From: Chrysogorgia sp. JL179-B06
Lineage: Eukaryota > Cnidaria > Anthozoa > Scleralcyonacea > Chrysogorgiidae
Direction: 5' to 3'
Assembly: GCA_035772405.1 (NCBI GenBank)
Contig: JAYKKM010000080.1
Span: forward strand, 1-64,000
DNA length: 64,000 nt
Part shown: piece after piece, positions 51,256-59,749 of the stretch
Position numbering within the stretch: the first letter of the stretch is position 1
Layout: each line of letters opens with the position of its first letter
Translations under genes and position numbers: made by a program
The notes under the pieces: model-generated
Seen by the model: the letters and a program-made list of their open reading frames with translations, nothing else
Told to the model about the DNA's origin: nothing
Database searches by the model: none

Positions 51256-52310
51256 CCAACACTTCTTATATTACTTATAATAATTTGTTTTTTAAATAAA
51301 TATATTTCATGTATAATACATTATGTTGTGTTTCACTCAGTCTTGCTAATCAGATCAAACCAAAAAGTTTAATAATAATAATAAAGACGTATTAGGAGCA
51401 TTATACAATAGTCTCAATCCTCTTACAACAACATATTCTAAATGTTACTTATAAAACAAATTACAGTTTCATTATAAGATAAAGCCTACTACATATATTA
51501 CCATGCACTATGAAGAAAAAAACCAATTAAAGTCTTAAGCGCTGACTTAAAACTAAAATATCAATGCTCAAATATCAAACGACGCGTTTGAGAAAAATAA
51601 GGTGGTCGAAGTTGATCCGTTGCGGGTTTTCCTCAATATGACGAATCCCGCGAAGAACCAACCAAACAAAAAGGATAACGTGGATTGTTCGGAGCAAAAT
51701 CATGGCGCGTGTGTCTACAGCGTGTACAGATCGATGAGTTTTATTCCAAGTTGATTACTCCACGCACGCGCACAGATCAAATTGGAGCACGCGCACTGTC
51801 GTCAGCATATACGTAGTGTGCTTCGTTTGCTTGCGTGAAGACCAACCGTTTTTGCGCGAGCTTGATAAAAAAACGACCAGCGATTAATGACCAGCGATTG
51901 TCGTTTATATTAGTAAATTTCAGCTTGGTATTTATAAATTTTTGAAGTTCTTATATGGAACCATCTTCAGGGTAACATGAAAATTAATCAACATGATTAA
52001 CCTTCACTACGAGGTGATTTGACAGTGAGAAAGATAGGAACTGAGAGGAAAATAGAAATCCATTTTTCCCCTCGCAAGCGAGGTCGTGAAGCGAGGGTGC
52101 TAATCTTGAGGGGGGCGTGGGACACTGTCTTAATAGAGTTGATTTCTGCTACACATTCCTATCATTCCTTTTAATGTATACGGTCGAACATTCCTAACAT
52201 TCCATTGGTATACCGCCTCGTAAACAGGCGTGAAGTGTCGTAACAGCCTAGCGTTTTACGAATAGCAAATCAGGGACAGTTTCGGTATATAGGACGAAGC
52301 AAATTTGGAC
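51256..52310. other. No gene recognised
   Basis: Includes CCTCGCAAGCGAGGTCGTGAAGCGAGG-like foldback edges at 52,070-52,105 (split motif CTCGCAAGCGAG) and a truncated CTGAAGA/GGAACCAT word near 51,957-51,978 on the minus strand that resembles PLE ends. Confidence 0.4.
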
Positions 52311-52403
52311 ATGCCGATGGATATTTTGGCGAAATTGGAAGAATTGACAACTAATCTTTTCGCTTCTTTACGGTACTGCAATAAACCCGCGTACACAGCT
52401 TAA
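52311..52403 (+). CDS. 30-codon ORF, possible first exon
   Basis: MPMDILAKLEELTTNLFASL then RYCNKPAYTA and a stop, in locally GC-richer sequence. An ACG/GTACTG donor-like site lies inside. It might be a 5' coding exon of an unseen gene; no partner exon was found. Confidence 0.25.
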   Translation: MPMDILAKLEELTTNLFASLRYCNKPAYTA

Positions 52404-52944
52404 CTTATTAAATATTGCTTTCAAGTAAGTTTCTAGCGTCCGAAAGCCAACTCCTTTTCACAGTTTTATCGGTTAGCAATTTAAAGTTATTAACTAAGAT
52501 ATTGTGTACGTATGTCTGAGTCAAGCTTTAGTCAAGCTTTCAGTAGTTCAAATTATATCGTCGTGAAGCTGGAAGATGTCAAATTTGACAGTTCGTAAAT
52601 TCAAATGCCGTTCAAGGGCAAACGTTAGCAATCAGTTACAAATATATTTTTGTACCTATGTCCAAGTCTGTTATTCAAGCTTTCGTATGATGTATCTCAT
52701 GAGTTCGTAGAGTTAGTGTTTCAAAAGATATTATAGTCGGAATATTTTAAAATCAGTTTATATATGATATTTGAAAAATCAGTTAGTTGTAACAATTTCA
52801 TCATAGCTAAATATATCTCGAACGAAAAGCCGAAAGCGATAAAAATGTAAGTACAACTTACTTGTGTCTGTTGTAAACATGTTCACAAGAAACTATAAAT
52901 ACGTGTATGCAACAACCCCTGAGTGGCTGGCAGAATAATATAGG
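52404..52944. other. No gene recognised
   Basis: AT-rich with a CAA/GTAAGT donor-like site at about 52,430. Nothing else. Confidence 0.4.
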
Positions 52945-52946
52945 TA

Positions 52947-53536
52947 CAGTCGACTCCGATAACTGAACCTTCAAATGAAATAGAAAAAGGTTAGAGTTAT
53001 CGGGAGTTCGAGTTACCTGAAGTTGAGAAAAATAGTGTTTACTGTGTATTTCTATTCATAATGGAATGGAACAATATTTCTAAATATTATAAATCACAAC
53101 GTAAAGTAACGTGAAACAAAACAAAACAAAGCAGCAGGAGAAGATTAGGTATAAGTTCATGCGATTCACTTTTTCGAGAAATAGTCACTTCAAAATAGTC
53201 GCTTCAAAACTAATGCAAAAAAAAGACACGGATGCTTCAAAAATACACGGATGCTTCAAAATAAATTCAATTCTTTGGACTATACAGTACTGTATTTTTT
53301 GACTTGTCACGTCTTGACAAACGTGGTTCGAGTTATCGAGGGTAAAATTATATGGAAAATGTCCTGAAGGGAAACGAAAATTGTTTCGAGTTATCTAGGG
53401 TTCGAGTTATCTAGGGTTCGAGTTACCGAGGGTAAAATTACAGTAAATGTATGACGGAAATGCAGGGGAAATCGATTTTAGTTCGAGTTAGCGCGAGGTT
53501 CGAGTTAGCGAGGGTTCGAGTTATCGGGAGTGACTG
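52947..53536. mobile_element. pogo/Tigger-like MITE, 590 bp, TA target site
   Basis: Starts CAGTCGACTCCGATAACTG and ends with the complement of CAGTCACTCCCGATAACTCG; both sides are flanked by TA (52,945-52,946 and 53,537-53,538). CAGTYRACTCCCGATAACTCG-type ends belong to the pogo/Tigger group. Subterminal TTCGAGTTATCGAGGG words repeat at least six times on the right side. No transposase; the ORF at 53,111-53,302 is not one. Confidence 0.8.
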
Positions 53537-53548
53537 TATCATATTTAA

Positions 53549-54073
53549 ACGTTCAAATGCTCTGTGACACCTGCATATCACATTTCATACTTTAAATTTC
53601 GGTATAGAAAGGTTGATGTAATATATGAACAACGAGTTTGAGTGTTTCATCAAGGGATCCAAAGACCAGAAAACATGATGAAAACACGAGCGCGAAGCGC
53701 GAGTGTTTTTATTGTTTTCGAGTGTTTGGATCCCCTGATGAAACACGATAAACGAGTTGTTTATATGGCTTCTCAATCAAATATGGATTTAATTGGATGT
53801 TTACTTAAAACGCATTTTATGAATTATTAATTAAGATCTCAGCAATTAGATCAAAACCGGATTTGATCTAATAACTGTGGTGGTATATGATTTTTACATG
53901 TTTTACTCGAGTATCCAGCCTCAGTCATGTGATAAAAAAGTGATTTAATTGGATAATTGGCTCATGAATTATTAATGAGTTTGATAACTATTAAGCAATG
54001 TTTTTACGTTCGAATGCTCTGCGACACCTGCATGTCACATTTCATGCATTAAATTTCGGTATAGAAAGGTTGA
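53549..54073. repeat. Direct repeats of ~66 bp, 459 bp apart
   Basis: 53,549-53,614 and 54,008-54,073 share CGTTC.AATGCTCTG, GACACCTGCAT and AAATTTCGGTATAGAAAGG. The segment between includes the foldback at 53,628-53,765. Confidence 0.8.
53628..53768. mobile_element. Foldback MITE with GAGCGCGAAGCGCGAG loop
   Basis: Left AACAACGAGTTTGAGTGTTTC and GGGATCC; right GGATCCCCTGATGAAACAC and AACGAGTTGTT; loop CACGAGCGCGAAGCGCGAG. The CTGATGA here is part of an arm, not a ribozyme core. Confidence 0.85.
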
Positions 54074-54724
54074 TCTATTAAGCAATCTTGTTAACTTGGC
54101 CACCTACCCTGAAGATCGGAAACTTCTACTCGTTTTCACTTTCGGACTTCAAATTAATTAATATTTGTTTTGCAATTATAATTATAAAGATAACTTAAAT
54201 TTATTTTTCCCATCACATTGACAAGTCGAACGTTGTTCGAATGGAAGAAATTAAATAAATTTCATCATAGAAGTCTCCAACTGGCGACGCTTTGTCGCTT
54301 CGAAGGCGTATATATATGAAGATAAAGCTCAAATTATTGATCACAGGAAAAGCTAAAGTTGTTATTTGATTTATTTATAAAATGTACGAAAAGTCTGTAT
54401 TACTAAGTTTCTGTCTACTAAGACTTTGCGGCTTTTCTTATTACCAAAACTAACCTATTTATTTTGACCCTTTTTCTCGTACCTAGGCCCAATTAATTAG
54501 GATGCGCCATATTGTGTGCATTGTTGCAGTATTATCATACATTGAGCGAGGGTTTGTTGCGTACACGTATTTATAGTACATCTTTAAACAAGTTGTAAAT
54601 GTAGCATTAAAAAACAAAGAAGTTTCTTTTGAGACCAAATATACAAAGAAAGCTTGACTATTTTTTTTATCCTCAAATTTGAAATGGCTTAATTCCGGCC
54701 CTAACCAGTTCCTCTCCAGATGTA
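54074..54724. other. No gene recognised
   Basis: The minus ORF at 54,483-54,755 runs into the next MITE and has no recognised domain. Confidence 0.45.
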
Positions 54725-54726
54725 CC

Positions 54727-55127
54727 ACACTGTAAAAACAGATTGGTTGAAACAACCACTTTGATTCATAACAATTTGAATGGTTAAAATAGCCAAATAT
54801 TTTGATTAAAATGACCGTAGTTTGGTTGTTTCAAGTTTTCAACCAATAAAATTGGCTGTTTCAACACGTAAAAATGGTCAATTGATGAATCTGAGACAAC
54901 CGAATTGAATTGGTTGTTTTAAGGGACCGGTCATTAAATATGGAGAGGGCTGGAGGAGAAATTGGGGGTCCCGAAATTTTTTGGTATTGTAAAGGGAGGT
55001 TCCAAAAAAATTATAAAAAAGGGTCTTCATATTTTTCAACAGCATGCAGGATGGACACTTCTTACAAACATTTCAATATATTCTCTATATTTAATGACCG
55101 GTCCCTAACCAAACTGTTTTTACAGTG
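54727..55127. mobile_element. Outer MITE with CACTGTAAAAACAG ends
   Basis: Left CACTGTAAAAACAGATTGGTT; right is the complement with one difference (AACCAAACTGTTTTTACAGTG). Multiple TTGGTTGTTTCAA-like subterminal words. A second MITE sits inside. Confidence 0.8.
54922..55106. mobile_element. Inner MITE with GGGACCGGTCATTAAATAT ends
   Basis: Terminal repeats of about 19 bp (54,923 and its complement ending 55,106) inside the outer MITE. No ORF of note. Superfamily not assigned. Confidence 0.8.
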
Positions 55128-55640
55128 CGGCCAAGTGATTCGAAAACGAATCCCTCGTGGGACATAGGGGGACACAATGTCCTTCCAACGCGCTCCTAAG
55201 ATCCTTATGGTCCCTTTTCACCTATAAATGTATAGCATCGGGCACTCTGAATAGCGTGAAGTCTCCTTTTCGCCCTTTTCTCTCTATATATTTGCATGTT
55301 GGCATAGATTGTCAACCAATATGATATCTCATCGTCGCGATAGGAAAACTACGTTTTCTTTCATTCAGATTCCAAGGCTGCATTCATTTTCTCTTGAGAT
55401 TCTGTGATCATTTTCTGCAGTGTTTTTCTTTTCTTTGATTTTAGGATCGTTCGAGCACTAAGTAATTGCGTGTTTAGATCTGCGTCTCTTCCAGTTTCCT
55501 TAAGTTGGATTATCTCATAGATAAAGGCGAAGGTTAATCGCTCGTCTCCATTCTCTATTTACTTCGGGTTTCCCGCGCGAAACGCCATTACAACAATAAA
55601 CTAAACTATTAAATATTTAAGAAACCCTGCATTATAGTGA
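55128..55640. other. No gene recognised
   Basis: Unassigned spacer between MITEs. Confidence 0.45.
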
Positions 55641-55644
55641 TACA

Positions 55645-56969
55645 GAACTGGGGTCGGTTGTTCAAAGCCTGGATAAGTCGCTATCCGGTGGATAACTTTT
55701 ATCCACAGGATAAATCCGGTTGTTCAAAGCTTGGATAACGTTATCCACTCGCTATCCGGTGGATAAAGTTATCCATGCTAGATAGGTCGTATAACTTTTT
55801 ATCCACTGGATAAAAACGTAGAAAAACAAACAGAAATGCTCGTCAATTTCATCTTGTGTATAATAATTGTGTTAAATCGACCTGAGAAAACCTTGAATTT
55901 ATCACCGACGAACAAAAATGGGTTAACAGCAAGATATTACTATGGCAAAGAGAAAAAGCCTCGTTTTATCAGCCACAATTCAAGTGGTAATAATGTCAGA
56001 CCAAGGGCCAAGGCTAATTTATGGCTTCGGGTAGCTTAGTAATATAAGTATTAGCTTCCATCTTTTGAATCTCGTTTTTGAAGTGTCCATGCATGCAGTA
56101 AGATTGACTGAACCCAAAGCGTTAAACAAGTAAATATAAGCGAATAGGAAATGTTTGAGCTTCTCGGCAGGTTTTGTACCGACAAAACATTTTGAAATTC
56201 ACAGCACAACACCAAAAATAGCTTTATATTATTTCATTTTCAAACAAGTTGAACGTTCTGTATATACTGCATCCGTGAAGAAAAAGGATAAAATTATTGC
56301 AGCATCATCACCAAATAGCTAGGAAATTATTAGCCGAGCTACAAACTATTTCGTTTGTATTCAAATCAAAAATCATTCATAAAAAAAACACATGAGGATA
56401 AACTGGATAACATGTTTATTTCAAAAAATTGGAAATACAATGTTCACAAAATCACTAAGAGGTAGCGACAAGATTAATACACTAACTTGAAAAACGAAAC
56501 TTGTCCTTCATTGGAAGCACTTTCCCAACTGTAAAATCATTTAGCAGAGTGAACGTTTATGCAGTTTTCATCTCAAATAGAATCTTTGCTATAGCCATTT
56601 GTTTTTTCTCTGTGTGCAAACTCAGCTAGAGTCAGAAATAAGATTGCATCACCCGATGCTTTCACAACCAATCACAAACGCAAAAAAAAACGGAATTAAA
56701 TGAAGTCTTGTTATGGAGAATATTATGTTTGATCAAATAGAAGAAGCAACTTAATATTTAATGCGGAAATGTATAAATTTACATAGCAACGAGCAGTTAT
56801 CCAGTGGATAAATCTGTTATCCGTCGGATAGTTATCCACCCTGCTATCCACGCTTTGAACAACCACTTTTTATCCGCTGGATAACTATCCACTGAATAGC
56901 AGATTTATCCGCTGGATAGGACTTATCCACCGGATAACTTATCCAGGCTTTGAACAACCGACCCCAGGT
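55645..56969. mobile_element. Non-autonomous DNA transposon, TTATCC-rich ends
   Basis: CTGGGGTCGGTTGTTCAAAG at the left and its exact complement at the right (ending CCGACCCCAG) bracket about 1.3 kb. Subterminal regions on both sides are packed with TTATCC.GGATAA words (TATCCGGTGGATAA, TTATCCACTGGATAA). The middle has one 67-codon ORF (55,836-56,039) without a recognised domain. No clear target duplication was read, so the superfamily is open. Confidence 0.75.
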
Positions 56970-57055
56970 CTCTAACGTCGGGTGCAGGGTAGAGAATTTT
57001 CACAAATTAAAAATTATCTTATATCTCAGTGATTGCTAAGTTTAGGGAAAGCACG

Positions 57056-57410
57056 GGTGGCGCGTGCTGTTAGCGCGCTGCTTCTCACCTATGAGTTCTG
57101 AAGTTAAGCCCGATCGGACGAGGTTAGTACTTGGATGGGTGACTACCTCGTTTCGATTCCTGAGCTTCATGAGATTTATGTGAGTAGAGACTAGTTATTG
57201 ATTCTCTCCCGTGCTTCGAGGGTTTTTCTCCGGGTACTCCGGTTTCCCTCCCTCCCTAACTTTAGCTGTGCTCCGAGGTCATCATGGGTCGTATGGTGGC
57301 AGCCTGTGGCGCCTTTACTAAAACCTTCGACTCGGCCGCGTTGAGCTGCGTCCGTCGTGTAGTTCGTAGGATGATTAGCATGACCCCTTTACTTTACTTT
57401 ACTTTTATTT
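57056..57410 (+). mobile_element. 5S rRNA-derived SINE (SINE3-like)
   Basis: The head matches 5S rRNA internal promoter segments: TGAAGTTAAGCCCGATCGG then GGTTAGTACTTGGATGGGTG and AC. The body includes TTTCTCCGGGTACTCCGG and TTTCCCTCCC, and the 3' end is a CTTTA repeat. The 5' part of 5S is altered, so this is a retroposon rather than a 5S gene. Pol III promotion through the A/C-type boxes would be expected from the family. Confidence 0.8.
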
Positions 57411-57589
57411 ACAACGTTCATTATCATGACGATTTATTATACGCACATTTTCAAGTAAATTTGTGGAACAAACTTGAAGATGTAACTAATATTTTAATGA
57501 ATGAAACGAAATGACGTCACATAGACTATCGGTAGTAAAAGTCGAAATTAAAATCAGCTGTTATTTCTAAAATAAAACATTATCGTAAG

Positions 57590-57660
57590 AGTTAGGGTTA
57601 GTATATATTAGGTGGAGGGTTAAGGGTTAGGATTAGGGTAAGGTTTGGGTTAGCCACTAT
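57590..57660. repeat. Degenerate TTAGGG-like tract
   Basis: GTTAGGGTTAG, GGGTTAAGGGTTAGG and ATTAGGGTAAGG words with other bases between. Interstitial. Confidence 0.65.
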
Positions 57661-57853
57661 GTTTTAAATTTGGGGATATTTATATGGAAATCGAGCCAAA
57701 TTCGATTCTCTACCTGCACGTGACGTCAGAAACCATCTCATTTACATATCAAACAAACTGAAATATTTCAAAAACGAAGTAAAATACGGAAAAGTTGTAA
57801 AAGGTGGTACTCTATCATTTTACGAGTTATTTCATATTAGACAAACTTAATTT

Positions 57854-58429
57854 GTGTTGCCAATGTCCTTTAAAAAATTGTGCAAGTCTTGTTTTGTTAT
57901 GGGAGTTTCGTATTGTTTCGTAGTACACGTTATCCGTGTTGCTAAGTATCGTTGCCATCTTCATTTCAATCATCGTTGTAAGGAGAATAAGGTATTGGCC
58001 ATGAGCTTGAGGTTTAAACCTCCTGTGAGAAATACGAAAGAGTATAATCTCATGGAATATACTTGTTTATCCTTCCTTAGATTGCGTATAGGTCAGTGTC
58101 ATCACTCTATACGGAATTTGCGAACCGAATATGATCTTGCTCTTAACGAGCTCTCTGTTTTGATTAATGAATCTAACATCAAATTGGTGGAATTTTATAT
58201 CAAATTGTTTTTGTGAGAGAAGGGAGTCTCAAAAACTCAGATCTAGGCACAACTAAACATTGCGTTGTTTGTCTGAGAAAAACATGGTATCTAGTTCTAC
58301 AAGCCCATCTTTGAATGATAAGTGGGTATTAAAAATCTTTCTAATAAAGAGTTATCTGACTTTGAAAGTAGCGGTCTAGAAAAAGGTCTAAATTTTGTCA
58401 TTGCACCTCACATCAAAAACGTATGGTAA
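57854..58429 (+). pseudogene. Penelope-like element, N-terminal remnant
   Basis: The ORF at 57,854-58,216 contains HLHFNHRCKENKVLAMSLRF and KPPVRNTK, the pre-RT region of PLE proteins as I recall it. After stops, a second stretch (58,322-58,429) reads NLSNKELSDFESSGLEKGLN followed by FVIAP, the conserved block that precedes the RT domain in PLEs. The order is right and the spacing plausible. It breaks off before any RT motif. No hammerhead motif was seen nearby. Confidence 0.6.
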
Positions 58430-58885
58430 GGGCGGAGGTCAGTAGCATTCTTAGGCGGTCAAAACGACATTTGAGAAATATAGACAGTAACATTTTCAAA
58501 GCTCTAATACCCTGAAAACATCTGGTTCGTGCTCTGATTGGTCAATTCAAATGCTACTCGCATTCTAATTGGCTTAGAGCTCGGTCCAGGCTCTTACACA
58601 TTAAAATATATATTAACTACTCCTTTTAGCCTTCACCGTGACTGTACGTTTAGCGAGCAAGGGTGATTTGATATTTGTGGTGCTTTTGTTTTGGAGTTTA
58701 TTTTTTATAACAATATACTGTTATAATATACTGCTATAGCAGTGTGTCAAACCTGCCATCATGGTCCCGATAATTATTCACATGGGATGAGTAAGTAATA
58801 AGTAATCGCCCTTCGTGAATACTGTATAAGGGACGATTAGTTCTAATTATATCACCATTGGTTCAGTTTCCTTTGTTCTCTAGTG
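58430..58885. other. No gene recognised
   Basis: Unassigned sequence. Confidence 0.45.
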
Positions 58886-58887
58886 GC

Positions 58888-59000
58888 CATTATATCTGAT
58901 ATCAACCTCATAAAATTATTCATGAGGTTGATAAGTACTTATCAACCTCATACAATTATTCATGAGGTTGATAAGTACTTATCAACCTCATACAATTATT
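58888..59000. repeat. Tandem palindromic repeat TTATCAACCTCAT
   Basis: Two and a half units of about 41 bp, each an inverted repeat (TATCAACCTCAT..AATTATTC..ATGAGGTTGATA) with the AGTACT palindrome between. Confidence 0.9.
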
Positions 59001-59510
59001 CATATATATATATCGCTTAAACACCTCGGTCACGGTATATAACCTATACTTGCAATCTCGTATCCAGACCCAAGCATCCCCGGCCGTGCTTGGCTCTGGT
59101 AATTACCCCTCATTACTATTCATAAAGGTATTTGAGATTAGTGACCATAATATTCTTATAAGTAATATCATGAAATGAGGCGTATTAGCTATTAAACCGC
59201 CCGCTCGATGAGGGTCATTTAGTAAAATTCCCGAGGGCAATCGCTAATTTCCCTCAAGTCATGGTATTACTTATAATAATACCATGATTGCCTCGGTTTC
59301 TTTTGTTCTCACCGGCCGATTTAATCTCTAATTCGCCCTCTACCCGGGCAAATTTCTAATTTTGCCAGCATTAACATGCATGAGCATTGAGCAAACATCC
59401 AAACAATACTCTTTTACACAACAAAGAAATACATCAAGTAATCAAGACTATTATTATATTACCTCGTCAATAATGGTATTACAAGCTAATACCACGGCAT
59501 GTCGGGAAAT
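59001..59510. repeat. Cluster of related foldback pieces
   Basis: Words such as TGGTATTACTTATAATAATA, ATCATGAAATGAGGCGTATT and GGCAAATTTCTAATTTTGCC recur or are self-complementary, including one near 62,465. No complete element could be bounded. Confidence 0.5.
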
Positions 59511-59684
59511 TAGTGATTAAATGCCCCTGGGACCTTCCACAAATCCTCCCTCGGCTTTCGGGGCAATTTAATCATGAATTTCATTCATGTTATGGTATTA
59601 CTTATAATAATCTGACAGATTACGGCGTCACGATGTTTTCGTTGAAAGACATACATCCAATAGAGAAAAAACCCAACGACAGCA

Positions 59685-59697
59685 TATTTTATTTTAG
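59685..59697 (-). promoter_or_regulatory. Candidate poly(A) signal for XRCC6
   Basis: AATAAA on the minus strand about 60 nt after the XRCC6 stop codon. Confidence 0.5.
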
Positions 59698-59749
59698 CAA
59701 TCTCGCTATAAAGTTTAACCGAGGAAGTGTGGAAGTTAAGAAATAAGAG

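Noticed and set aside
53715..53755. Hammerhead core from CTGATGAAACAC
   Set aside because: It is part of the inverted arm of a foldback MITE and has no stem II or second core segment.
57090..57150. Functional 5S rRNA gene
   Set aside because: Only internal promoter segments match; the 5' part and the 3' stem are replaced by SINE body.
59513..59746. 77-residue plus-strand ORF ending next to the XRCC6 stop
   Set aside because: No recognised domain, overlaps the likely 3' UTR and a repeat-rich stretch.
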